Below the pieces are notes generated by a model. The model worked only from the letters and a program-made list of their open reading frames with translations, searched no databases and was not told the origin of the DNA. From Nitrosovibrio sp. Nv4 (lineage in GTDB: Bacteria; Bdellovibrionota; UBA1018; CAIMNF01), in the NCBI GenBank assembly GCA_943327105.2, contig CALPVV020000020.1, positions 1 to 32,100 of the forward strand: DNA of 32,100 nucleotides, given 5' to 3'. The position numbers and the translations under genes were made by a program. Shown piece after piece: positions 1-7,747 of the stretch (positions within the stretch are counted from its first letter, which is position 1; every line of letters starts with the position of its first letter).

Positions 1-84
1 ACTCATGCGAGTCGACCATGTCGGTGAAATGGGTGTAGTGTTATCGTTAACAACGCTGGTCTTTTGTTCGTTATTGGATGTCAT
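1..84 (-). CDS. Start of the gene after gspC, probably gspD (secretin), cut by window edge
   Basis: An open frame of 28 codons starts at the ATG at 84 and runs off the left edge, beginning MTSNNEQKTSVV. A good ribosome binding site (GAGGTGA) lies about ten bases upstream, inside the end of the gspC-like gene, and the two genes overlap by 14 bases, as in a type II secretion operon. In such operons gspD, the outer-membrane secretin, usually follows gspC. The visible residues are hydrophilic and show no secretin domain, so the product name rests only on position. Confidence 0.55.
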   Translation of the reverse strand, partial: MTSNNEQKTSVVNDNTTPISPTWSTRMS

Positions 85-1054
85 AGTTAAGGTTCACCTC
101 TTTGCCGTTTCTCAGGGTACCGAGATCAAGCGAATTCATGTGTTTCAATTCTTTCAGCATATCGAAGGCTTTATTGACATCGGTCACTTTTTGTCCGTTT
201 ACGGAAGTGATGATGTCGCCGAGTTTAAGGCCGATTTTTTCGTAAAAGCTTCCTGGCTGAATTTGCATCAAGCGAAAACCAACCATTTCACCACCCTGCA
301 TTTCGGGAACAGCGCGCGCCTGAGTGATGAGTGCGTTGAAATTTGACATTTGAGAGTCGATTTCAGCACGTTTTACTACGAATTTATTTTCTTCGACTTG
401 AGAAATATTGCCATTAGTCGCCGCTTTTGCCGTTTTTGCCGACATTGAAATCTTCAGTGCCGGATCTTGCGGAATATCAATGTATTCCTTACGGCGAGAT
501 TGCAAATTGATGAAAATCACCATGTGTGCGTCCACGCTTAATACTTGTAATTTTCCTTGAATTTCATCGTTCATTCGAACCGGGTACACTTTGCTGTCGG
601 TCTTGTCTTGAATTGCTGCCAGAGAGCGGGAAGGATCTTTGAAAATCACGGTACCAATCAGTTGAAGTTGAAGAGAGGTTGGAACCGGTTCGGCTTCCAT
701 GTCGATTTCGTTTCCGGTCTTCTTAGGTGGTTTGCTTGAAAATAAATTTCTATTAATGATGTCATCGTATGTTTGAGGGTTCACCATGGCGGTTGAATTC
801 GATCGCATGGCGAGTGGCGAGACGGCTGGTGAAGGAATATACTTTTCAAAAAGTAGCGCGAAGATGTCAGCGATGAACCATGCACTTGAAATGAAGCATA
901 AAAGAAATGCTGCACGATAGATGTTATTGCCTTGTGCTATTTTCCCGAGTTGATCGGAAATGGTCGACAAGGAATTGACGCTCAAACCGCCACGCGCGCT
1001 TCCGCTGCTCGCACTTTCTGACTTACCGAAAAACGACTTTAAATTGACGCTCAT
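71..1054 (-). CDS. gspC: GspC-like type II secretion inner-membrane protein with PDZ domain
   Basis: A 327-residue protein with the GspC layout. It has a cytoplasmic N-terminus, one membrane segment at about residues 47-69, and a homology-region-like beta domain at about 90-195 that begins with the typical NRNLF motif near 101. A PDZ domain follows at about 225-327, with GLKLGDIITSVNG and a closing RNGKEV. GspC links the inner-membrane assembly platform to the GspD secretin and helps select substrates. An upstream in-frame ATG at 1129 would add 25 hydrophobic residues. I prefer the ATG at 1054 because the shorter form has a normal GspC N-terminus, though neither start has a strong ribosome binding site. 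The next gene starts inside its 3' end. Confidence 0.82.
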   Translation of the reverse strand: MSVNLKSFFGKSESASSGSARGGLSVNSLSTISDQLGKIAQGNNIYRAAFLLCFISSAWFIADIFALLFEKYIPSPAVSPLAMRSNSTAMVNPQTYDDIINRNLFSSKPPKKTGNEIDMEAEPVPTSLQLQLIGTVIFKDPSRSLAAIQDKTDSKVYPVRMNDEIQGKLQVLSVDAHMVIFINLQSRRKEYIDIPQDPALKISMSAKTAKAATNGNISQVEENKFVVKRAEIDSQMSNFNALITQARAVPEMQGGEMVGFRLMQIQPGSFYEKIGLKLGDIITSVNGQKVTDVNKAFDMLKELKHMNSLDLGTLRNGKEVNLNYDIQ

Positions 1055-1155
1055 TTTTTTTGCCACTTGCGCATTTACAAGCAAGAGTGATGCCAACAAA
1101 TGTTGTGAAAAAATAATTTTCCAAGTCATTGTTGTGTGTCGATAAATTTGTCATT

Positions 1156-1166
1156 ACCATTATGGT
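1156..1166. promoter_or_regulatory. Palindrome ACCATTATGGT upstream of the acyl-CoA dehydrogenase -10 box
   Basis: ACCAT and ATGGT flank a central T, and the symmetry extends to 15 bases with one G-T pair. It sits where the -35 region of the TATAAT box at 1185-1190 would be, and no good TTGACA is visible there. It could be a regulator site for either divergent gene. Functional assignment is inference. Confidence 0.3.
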
Positions 1167-1184
1167 GAGCCTTAATTATCTAAT

Positions 1185-1190
1185 TATAAT
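1185..1190 (+). promoter_or_regulatory. Candidate -10 box (TATAAT) of the acyl-CoA dehydrogenase gene
   Basis: A perfect TATAAT lies 49 bases before the ATG at 1240, in the gap shared with the divergent gspC-like gene. Transcription would begin near 1197, just before the duplicated element at 1201-1225. No convincing -35 hexamer is seen at the right spacing, so an activator may be needed. Confidence 0.4.
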
Positions 1191-1200
1191 GTAACGCGTC

Positions 1201-1225
1201 TGACATTTTGTCATGACACTTTGTC
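1201..1225 (+). promoter_or_regulatory. Tandem operator-like repeats in the acyl-CoA dehydrogenase leader
   Basis: TGACATTTTGTC (1201-1212) and TGACACTTTGTC (1214-1225) form a direct repeat with one mismatch and a 13-base period. Each copy is an inverted repeat GACA-N3-TGTC, and the junction makes the perfect palindrome TGTCATGACA (1209-1218). The element lies between the predicted transcription start and the ribosome binding site, where a bound repressor would block transcription. Fatty-acid oxidation genes are often controlled by FadR- or TetR-type repressors, but no regulator is identified here. Confidence 0.4.
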
Positions 1226-1239
1226 GAAGGGACGAACGT

Positions 1240-2985
1240 ATGAGTGCCGCAAGTAATAATGAAAACAGCTTTATGAAGTCCTTGTTCTTCGGACAAATTC
1301 GCGAAGAATTTATTTTCCCTTATCCGAAAGCAAAACCTGAAACAGCAGAAACGGTTTCAATGATCATCGATACCATCGACAAGTTCGGTAAAGATGTGGT
1401 GAAAGCCGCGGAGTGGGATGAAAATCACGAAATGCCGCGCGAAGTGGTTCAAATGATGGCAGATATGGGCTTGACCGGTCTTGCAGTTCCTGAAGAACTG
1501 GGTGGTCTTGGCCTTCCGCAAAGTGGTTATGCACGAGTGATGCAACAGATCGCATCTCACGATGGTTCTCTTGCAGTAACTTTGGGTGCTCACCAGAGTA
1601 TCGGTTACAAGGCGCTTTTGCTTTTCGGAAATGAAGAGCAGAGAAAACGTTTTCTTCCACGTCTTGCAAGTGGTGAGTTGATTGCCGCATTCTGTTTGAC
1701 AGAACCGACATCCGGTTCGGATGCTGCTTCAATTCAAACCAAGGCTGAACTTTCCGCCGATGGTAAGCATTATATCCTGACTGGTAACAAGCTTTGGATC
1801 ACCAATGGTGGTATCGCGGGATTCTTCACTGTTTTTGCTAAAACCGAAGTTGTTGAGAATGGTGAGAAAAAAGAAAAAGTAACTTGTTTTGCCGTTGAAT
1901 TGCCTTCTGAAGGTGTGAGCATCGGACCTTCTGAGCACAAACTTGGTATTCGTGCTTCTTGGACGAATGCGGTTTACTTCGACAAGGTTAAAGTACCGGT
2001 TGAAAATATCATCGGCGGTGTAGGTTACGGCTTCAAGATCGCCATGGGTATTTTGAATCATGGTCGTCTCGGATTGGCTGCCGGTTGTGTTGGAGTAACG
2101 AAAAACTGTATCAAGGCTTCAGTTGAACACGCCAACGAGCGGGTTCAATTCAAGAAAAAGATCGGCGAGTTCGGAATGATCAAGGAAAAAATCGCCCGCA
2201 TGATCATGAACAATTATGTTGCTGAGAGCATGGTTTACATGACGACGTCCCTGATTGATCGTGGTGACGTCGATTATTCGATGGAAAGTGCGGCAGCGAA
2301 AGTGTTCTGTACTGAAATGGCGTGGGAAGCCGTAGATGAGAATATCCAGATCTGGGCTGGTAACGGCTTCATGAAGGAATATCCTTACGAACGTTGGTTG
2401 CGTGATGCACGTATTAATCGTATTTTTGAAGGTACAAACGAAATTCTTCGTGCGTTCGTCGCTCTTTCAGGAATGCAAGGGCCGGGACAAGAACTTTCAG
2501 GTCTTGCAAAGGCGATTCAGCATCCGCTCAAAGGCTTGGGTATCGTGACCGAGTATGCAACCCGCAAGGTGAAGCAAAATGTTTTCGGTGAGAACATTAC
2601 CCAATCCCACCCGCGTTTGAAAAAACTTGCCGGTTCGCTTGAAGAATACACCGTTGAGTTGTCAGCTCAGGTTGAAGTTCTTCTTAAACGTCACGGTAAG
2701 GAAATTCACTTGAAGCAGTTTGCGCAAAAGCGAATTGCCGATATTGCGATCGATCTTTACGCGATGTTCTGCACACTTTCCCGTGTGACTCAGGCAATTG
2801 AAGAGAAGGGTGAAGAGAAGGCATCGATGGAAATTGCCATCGCCGAGGCTTTCTTCATGCGTGCAAATCGTCGTGTGAAATCGAACTTCCGTTCGATGGA
2901 TCGCAACGAAGATGAAATGATGAAATTCATCGCTGAAAAAGCTTATGAAGACGGTTGTTATACTTTCGATTACTTCAACAAATAA
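1240..2985 (+). CDS. Acyl-CoA dehydrogenase, VLCAD/ACAD9-like
   Basis: A 581-residue flavoprotein that should catalyse the first, FAD-dependent step of fatty-acid beta-oxidation. The N-terminal helical domain contains GLAVPEELGGLGL near 80-92. The middle beta domain has FCLTEPTSGSDAAS (151-164) and KLWITNG (184-190). The predicted catalytic base is Glu397 in RIFEGTNEILRAFVAL, which closely matches the very-long-chain enzyme. A C-terminal extension of about 170 residues, also seen in VLCAD and ACAD9, distinguishes it from short- and medium-chain enzymes of about 380 residues. The ATG at 1240 has an AAGGG ribosome binding site eight bases upstream, so the ATG nine codons earlier is less likely. 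The gene appears monocistronic and ends in a hairpin terminator. Confidence 0.93.
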   Translation: MSAASNNENSFMKSLFFGQIREEFIFPYPKAKPETAETVSMIIDTIDKFGKDVVKAAEWDENHEMPREVVQMMADMGLTGLAVPEELGGLGLPQSGYARVMQQIASHDGSLAVTLGAHQSIGYKALLLFGNEEQRKRFLPRLASGELIAAFCLTEPTSGSDAASIQTKAELSADGKHYILTGNKLWITNGGIAGFFTVFAKTEVVENGEKKEKVTCFAVELPSEGVSIGPSEHKLGIRASWTNAVYFDKVKVPVENIIGGVGYGFKIAMGILNHGRLGLAAGCVGVTKNCIKASVEHANERVQFKKKIGEFGMIKEKIARMIMNNYVAESMVYMTTSLIDRGDVDYSMESAAAKVFCTEMAWEAVDENIQIWAGNGFMKEYPYERWLRDARINRIFEGTNEILRAFVALSGMQGPGQELSGLAKAIQHPLKGLGIVTEYATRKVKQNVFGENITQSHPRLKKLAGSLEEYTVELSAQVEVLLKRHGKEIHLKQFAQKRIADIAIDLYAMFCTLSRVTQAIEEKGEEKASMEIAIAEAFFMRANRRVKSNFRSMDRNEDEMMKFIAEKAYEDGCYTFDYFNK

Positions 2986-3014
2986 GCTGAAGTGAGACGT
3001 ACTGATTTTAGAAG

Positions 3015-3047
3015 GGCGGGGTGGCTGATGGCCATCCTGCCTTTTTT
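3015..3047 (+). terminator. Rho-independent terminator of the acyl-CoA dehydrogenase gene
   Basis: An 11-base-pair GC-rich stem (3015-3025 with 3031-3041, two G-T pairs) encloses a five-base loop and is followed by six T residues. It lies 30 bases after the stop codon and touches the stop codon of the convergent gene at 3047. Confidence 0.85.
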
Positions 3048-4330
3048 CATTTCATGTTGAGATAGAGTGACGGGTCTTCCATTTTTTCAAGAATCTTATT
3101 CTTGGTCAGGAATTTTTGTACTTTTGACCGCATTTCTGGAATCACTGTCCGTTCCGGTGTCAGTAATTCTCGTGAGAGCTTGATCATCTCGGTGCCCAGT
3201 TCAAGATGTTCTTTCGTACCTTTATTCCGAAACAGGTGGCCCATGTATTCCAAAGCGCCGTGCAGAGAAATGGTTTCCTTATCGAGTGCGATTTTAGGGG
3301 CGAATTTTTTCACTTGATAGAGTGCTTTGTGGTTTTTGCTGAGATTGGCACCGAATCGTACCAGATCGAGTCCGCCTGCAAGGTTTGCGTATTGTCTGAT
3401 TTCGATGTTGTGAGCACGAGTGAATTCATAAAGCCCCATGCGAATGACTCCACGGTAGCGATAAACGGATTCATCAGAAATCAGGTTGTCTTTGTGAAGC
3501 GAAGTGAAGTCGGAATAAGAGAGTTCTGTGTTGAATTTGCTTTCGCCTAACTGAAGAATGATTTTCGACTCGACCGCGCGGGCGATGGCAATGGTTTGTT
3601 CTTCGCTGATTTTGTTGTTCGGAATGCCGAAATGCAAGTGGAAGCTGGCTTTTGGGAATTCTTTTTTCAATCGGTTCATGGTGGAAGTGAATTCGGCTGG
3701 TGAGGTGTCGAAGGTATTGTGGGCGATTTCAATAAAGCCCATGTCACGGAACCCTTGTGAGTCGAACCCCTTTTTTTTCAGTAATTCCTCAACTGATTTT
3801 GCAAGTTCGTCTATTTGATTGACCATTAGTTTTCGTTCGATTTCGAAAGCGAAAAATCGCGGTGGAAGTTCGGTGATGTTCCACTTGGTCTTACCGGCAA
3901 GTGCCGAGTTTTTCGGGATGACAAAGATGTCCAGTTGTTTGTCAGACATCTTCAGGGCGTTTTTCAGTTTCTCCCTGGTGTAATTCATGTCTTTTGTGAG
4001 TTCTCTCAGTTTTGCCATCGCTTCTTCATCCGTGCGAACGAGTTTTAAATATTCGTCCCAGGGAATTTCTCCGTCATACGACATGCTGATCACTTCACTT
4101 GAGTCTGCAAGCGTGATGGGGTGATTTCCTTTCCACTCGGTATCCGAGATCAGCTTCACAGGAGGATGATCGCTTGGATGCAACACTTTCGGAATTTGAT
4201 CTTTATCAAAAATGCTTTGAAGGGTCTGGTCAAAGCAATCCTTCGAGCGTGCGTGAGCATTGGTCGTCGTCAGTACCGACAGTCCGACGAGAAGGCTAAA
4301 GGCCAATGGTTTGAATACTTTGAATCTCAC
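3047..4330 (-). CDS. Exported protein with glutamine-synthetase/GCS-like motif order, family not recognised
   Basis: A 427-residue protein with a clear signal peptide (about residues 1-28, ending in NAHA), read from a GTG start. I do not recognise the family by name. Four short motifs occur in an order known from the glutamine-synthetase-like fold: FEIE (Glu163, Glu165), HLHFG (His231, His233), RYRG (Arg291, Arg293) and EIRQY (Glu310, Arg312). In that fold, which includes gamma-glutamylcysteine ligases and amidoligases, such residues bind magnesium and ATP. An ATP-dependent ligase in the periplasm would be odd, so the protein may be a non-catalytic or repurposed relative. It is divergent from the metalloprotease-like gene at 4664. 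The ligase link is inference. Confidence 0.75.
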   Translation of the reverse strand: MRFKVFKPLAFSLLVGLSVLTTTNAHARSKDCFDQTLQSIFDKDQIPKVLHPSDHPPVKLISDTEWKGNHPITLADSSEVISMSYDGEIPWDEYLKLVRTDEEAMAKLRELTKDMNYTREKLKNALKMSDKQLDIFVIPKNSALAGKTKWNITELPPRFFAFEIERKLMVNQIDELAKSVEELLKKKGFDSQGFRDMGFIEIAHNTFDTSPAEFTSTMNRLKKEFPKASFHLHFGIPNNKISEEQTIAIARAVESKIILQLGESKFNTELSYSDFTSLHKDNLISDESVYRYRGVIRMGLYEFTRAHNIEIRQYANLAGGLDLVRFGANLSKNHKALYQVKKFAPKIALDKETISLHGALEYMGHLFRNKGTKEHLELGTEMIKLSRELLTPERTVIPEMRSKVQKFLTKNKILEKMEDPSLYLNMK

Positions 4331-4663
4331 AGTCTCTTATCGAGAAAATCCGGATATTCCTCGAAAAAATCGCTCAGCACCGTCAATCCGTCGTCACCCT
4401 GTTATCGGGTAAAGTTGTTCGAGAAGTTTCGTGCGCTCTGTGACGGGCTTATGCGTCAGTTAAGCGCCTGAAAATTATTTTCATACCACCATTTATTTAA
4501 TTCATTTTCTTTTCCTGTTCAATGGCGGGCACTTGATGCTTTACATAAAAAATGTGTAACAAATTGATGCCGTATGCCGACAAAAAAAAGTCTTTAGCTG
4601 CCAGAAACCCCCTCCGATCTGCCGTTTGTAAGCACTCAGTACGAGTTCTTCAAGGAGTAAGAA
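4331..4663. other. 333-base divergent intergenic region without a recognisable gene
   Basis: This gap separates two divergent genes for exported proteins and must hold both promoters. The right half (about 4470-4560) is AT-rich and includes the imperfect inverted repeat TTACAT/ATGTGTAA near 4545. I cannot name convincing -35/-10 pairs. No RNA gene or credible small reading frame was seen. Confidence 0.5.
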
Positions 4664-5323
4664 ATGAAAGCAGTGATTTTAATGTTAGGGATGATGGCAG
4701 TAACAATGACCGACGCGCATGCATTCGGTTCGGCTCGATCTAGTGCAGTCGATGCTGCTCCGACCCCGGTTCCAACAACACCCGTGGTAGTGACACCTCC
4801 AAACACCGATGTGGGTACCGGTGGTTTACGAGTGGTGATCAATAGTGCAAAAAATTTCAATGATACACAGGCGGCCCATCTTGAGGCGTCTCGCGACTTG
4901 CTTGAGCGCATTGTGAACAGCGAAGAATTCAAACAAAGGGTATTGCACTTCAGTTATCAGGGGCAGGAAACTTTTGTGCAAAACAACGGCCTGAGCAATC
5001 TTCAGGTTTATAATAAGATTCTCGAGGCTGCCGAACAATTGCCATCACCAACGGAAGCGAATCGGGTCATTGATCTAAGTGTTCAGTTGTACACCTCTAG
5101 CTATTTTGGAAGAAATGTAGTGGGGTACACCAGCCCTGACACCCCAACCATCTACATGAATACCTATTTCTATAACGGTGCGACTCCAGGTGAGTCTGCT
5201 TCAAATATGATGCATGAATGGATGCATAAGTTAGGCTTTGACCATGATTACAATTCGACCGCGCGTAGACCGTACTCAGTACCTTATGCAATCGGCGATA
5301 TTGTTGACCAGATGGGGAACTAG
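4664..5323 (+). CDS. Small exported metzincin-like metalloprotease
   Basis: A 219-residue protein with a signal peptide (residues 1-20, DAHA then F). A proline/threonine linker at about 30-48 leads into a globular domain. Residues 184-194 read HEWMHKLGFDH, an exact HExxHxxGxxH zinc motif: three histidine ligands and the general base Glu185, as in metzincins. Met217 in DQMGN, three residues before the end, could be the Met-turn methionine of that clan. The domain is short for a metzincin, and I cannot place it in a named family. AAGGAG seven bases before the ATG supports the start. The gene stands alone between a divergent neighbour and a bidirectional terminator. Secretion to the periplasm or outside is predicted; the substrate is unknown. 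Confidence 0.8.
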   Translation: MKAVILMLGMMAVTMTDAHAFGSARSSAVDAAPTPVPTTPVVVTPPNTDVGTGGLRVVINSAKNFNDTQAAHLEASRDLLERIVNSEEFKQRVLHFSYQGQETFVQNNGLSNLQVYNKILEAAEQLPSPTEANRVIDLSVQLYTSSYFGRNVVGYTSPDTPTIYMNTYFYNGATPGESASNMMHEWMHKLGFDHDYNSTARRPYSVPYAIGDIVDQMGN

Positions 5324-5343
5324 CCCTTTACCCTCATCAAATG

Positions 5344-5379
5344 AAAAACCCCGCCAGGTCATCCTGTGCGGGGTTTTTT
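5344..5379. terminator. Bidirectional terminator between convergent genes
   Basis: The arms AAAAACCCCGC and GCGGGGTTTTT pair over 11 bases, and an inner CAGG/CCTG pair closes a TCAT loop with one bulged T. The stem is flanked by A-rich and T-rich tracts, so it can act on both strands. It lies 20 bases after the metzincin-like gene and 22 bases after the stop of the minus-strand gene at 5402. Confidence 0.9.
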
Positions 5380-5401
5380 AATTCTGATTTCAACCCGTCA
5401 T

Positions 5402-5683
5402 TCAACGGTGAAAGAGGTGGCCATAACTGGACTTGATGACCGTTCCGTCTTCGTTGATGAATTTCATGCCACAACGAAGAGCGATTTCATAAGGTGGGAC
5501 TTGTTCTTGAAGCAAGGCTTTGGTGGAGCAAAGGTTCTTGCATTGATCAAGTGTGAAACCTTGGAATTTGAAAAAATGAATGATCACGGAATCGTATGGT
5601 GAAGTCGTATAAACCTTGAGTTTGCAGTTTGCATAAGCGGTAGACGATACCGATAACAGTAGTGCGAGAATAGTCGTTTTCAT
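5402..5683 (-). CDS. Small exported four-cysteine protein, unknown function
   Basis: A 93-residue protein with a signal peptide cleaved after about residue 18 (STAYA then NCKLK). The mature part has four cysteines (20, 48, 52 and 71), with QCKNLC in the middle, consistent with two disulfides in the periplasm. I do not recognise a family. The ATG at 5683 is preceded by AAGGAAGG and starts directly at the signal peptide. An ATG 12 codons upstream would put polar residues before it and is rejected. The gene is monocistronic and ends at the shared bidirectional terminator. Confidence 0.72.
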   Translation of the reverse strand: MKTTILALLLSVSSTAYANCKLKVYTTSPYDSVIIHFFKFQGFTLDQCKNLCSTKALLQEQVPPYEIALRCGMKFINEDGTVIKSSYGHLFHR

Positions 5684-5767
5684 GATTTTGCCTTCCTTAT
5701 GAGGGTAAGGGAATATCAAGAATTTGTTAAAAATTCGACTAGAAAGGTTGATAAGCCTAAAAATCAG

Positions 5768-7711
5768 CTATGTGGTGCTCTCGCCCCCAACAGCTGGGAA
5801 ATACTGCTGTTTTTGGCCGATTTTATGGCCCGCAGGAATTCCGGTGCCAAGTTCTTCAACCTTGAAGACATCAGCAGGTAAATTCAGTGACTCACGCAGG
5901 CGGTTCATGGTTTCAGGCACAAACGGATGCAGCATGATCATCAGATTCTTCAGTACATAAAAGCATGAATAAAGAGCGTTCTTGCGTTGGTCTTCCGGTG
6001 CGCGGTCATCGTGCGGTTTGAACTGGGTGAAGAGGCTGTTGATCTGGCGAGCATAATTCTCGATCAGGTTCAGCAAAGTAGCGTATTCACCACGATCCAT
6101 TGAGCGGAGGTACTTGCGAATCAGGTTTGCCGTCTCGGTCTGTACTTTTTCGTTCAGTACGCCTTCAGGCACAATGCTGTCGAATTTGGAATTGCACGCT
6201 GAAATCGGTTTTTCAAAAGCCGCATTCATCGGCCCGGCGAGGAAATGGTTTCGTTCATCGAGAGTGGCAAAATCAAAGTTTGATGATTTTTCGGGTAGGG
6301 TCAGCATCGACAAGAAATAGCGCACTTGATCGGCATCATAGCCTTTCTCATCAAGCAACTGATCGCCGGTGTAGAAGTTACCACGCGATTTACTCATTTT
6401 TTCACCGGCAACCATGAGGTGAAAGCAACTCATGATTTCGGTCATCTGCAAATCGTGTTCGCTTGGCAAGTGGGTCGGGTCATCTTGTGAGCCGATCCAA
6501 AGCGCGCCTTGCATGAGTACGTAGAAATAGACGTTGTCTTGGCCGAGGAACTGGGTCACGCGTGCTTCTTTGTTTTTCCAGAATGATTCGAATTCCGAAA
6601 CAGCCAGACCTTTTTCTTTCAGGGCGACTTTTGTGAATGAGATCGGCGCGATCAAGGAATCAGGCCAGACATAAAGCGTTTTTCCGGCCATGTCAGGGTC
6701 AAGATCAACCGGCATTGGAATTCCCCAGCTGACGTCGCGACTGATCGGGCGGTGTGCCCATTCATCTAAAAATGCGCTTGGAATTCCATTTTCAAGTAAG
6801 AAGGTACGGCCAGTATTGAGGTCTTCTTTGTTCTCGAAGGTGCAGGCTACTTTTTTCCCTGCGGCATATTTGCTTTTATGCTTCGGTAAGCTTGCTTTGA
6901 TCTCTTTGTACTTTGCTTCGTGAATGTTGTCGAAACTGAGTGCAGGTAAAACCGTATTGATCACTTCAGTGTAGAGGGCGTGGCGCCAGGTTTTCTCTTT
7001 TCCTTGAATCCAGACGCGCAGAAGTTCAGAAACTTTCCACATGTCGAGCCACCAGTGAACGGTGTCTTTCAATTCAGGTATTCCGTCGCTGACGGTGCTG
7101 CGCGGGTTGATGAGTTCAGCGGGTGAGTAGTTCGCACCGCACTTTTCGCACTCGTCACTGTAGGCGTTTTCATTATCGCATTTCGGGTTCGGGCATTTTC
7201 CGTTCACGAGGCGATCTTGCAAGAAACGGCCAAGTTTCGGGTCAAACCATTGCTGGGTTGTGCGCTTTTCGAGCATTCCATTTTTATGGAGCTTGCGAAT
7301 GAAGTCCTGACAAAGTTCTTTGTGGTGGGGAAAGCATTCCGGGCGAGAGGTACCTGTGTAAACATCCAAACCGATCGAATAGCGTTTCATGGTTTCGCGT
7401 TGGCGGGAATGGATCTCACCGATGAATTGATCAACGGTTTTTCCAGCCTTCATTGCCGCGAGTTCGCTTGTTGAACCGTGGTCATCGGTTCCGCACACAT
7501 AGAGGACATTTTCAGCGCCGATCAGCATTCTCAACCAGCGGGAATAAATGTCAGCGGGAACATGGGTTCCGGCTAAGTGACCCAAGTGAAGAGGCCCGTT
7601 TGCGTAAGGCATTCCGGCGGTGACGACGGCTTTTTTAGGTCGTGGAAACTGCGCTTTGATGGCTTCGATGTCGTTTGGGTTGAATGGGGCTTGTCCTGCT
7701 GGCTTGCTCAT
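5768..7711 (-). CDS. metG: Methionyl-tRNA synthetase, divergent form with catalytic-domain insertion
   Basis: A 647-residue class I synthetase that charges tRNA-Met. It has the HIGH-type motif HLGH (42-45), a zinc knuckle with Cys173, Cys178, Cys188 and Cys191, and KMSKS (438-442). Compared from memory with E. coli MetRS, about 50 extra residues lie between ELLRVW (229) and the ISRDVSW motif (323-329). The usual WLDAP segment reads WPDSLIAP. The protein ends at GTGIPAGHKIG plus a short tail, so the C-terminal tRNA-binding (EMAP-II-like) domain is absent. No ribosome binding site precedes the ATG at 7711. A promoter placed immediately upstream suggests a leaderless mRNA, which argues against the longer frame starting at 7804. 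Confidence 0.93.
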   Translation of the reverse strand: MSKPAGQAPFNPNDIEAIKAQFPRPKKAVVTAGMPYANGPLHLGHLAGTHVPADIYSRWLRMLIGAENVLYVCGTDDHGSTSELAAMKAGKTVDQFIGEIHSRQRETMKRYSIGLDVYTGTSRPECFPHHKELCQDFIRKLHKNGMLEKRTTQQWFDPKLGRFLQDRLVNGKCPNPKCDNENAYSDECEKCGANYSPAELINPRSTVSDGIPELKDTVHWWLDMWKVSELLRVWIQGKEKTWRHALYTEVINTVLPALSFDNIHEAKYKEIKASLPKHKSKYAAGKKVACTFENKEDLNTGRTFLLENGIPSAFLDEWAHRPISRDVSWGIPMPVDLDPDMAGKTLYVWPDSLIAPISFTKVALKEKGLAVSEFESFWKNKEARVTQFLGQDNVYFYVLMQGALWIGSQDDPTHLPSEHDLQMTEIMSCFHLMVAGEKMSKSRGNFYTGDQLLDEKGYDADQVRYFLSMLTLPEKSSNFDFATLDERNHFLAGPMNAAFEKPISACNSKFDSIVPEGVLNEKVQTETANLIRKYLRSMDRGEYATLLNLIENYARQINSLFTQFKPHDDRAPEDQRKNALYSCFYVLKNLMIMLHPFVPETMNRLRESLNLPADVFKVEELGTGIPAGHKIGQKQQYFPAVGGESTT

Positions 7712-7717
7712 TGGGTT

Positions 7718-7747
7718 TTTATAGCATTTTCCGACACGTTTAGACAA
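7718..7747 (-). promoter_or_regulatory. metG promoter, predicted to give a leaderless mRNA
   Basis: On the minus strand TTGTCT (7747-7742) is followed after 18 bases by TATAAA (7723-7718), preceded by TG at the extended -10 position. Six bases separate TATAAA from the metG ATG, so transcription should start at or next to the A of the start codon. This agrees with the missing ribosome binding site. Confidence 0.55.

Noticed and set aside
4552-4743. 63-codon frame overlapping the start of the metzincin-like gene
   Set aside because: It runs through the binding site and signal peptide of the supported gene and has no binding site of its own.
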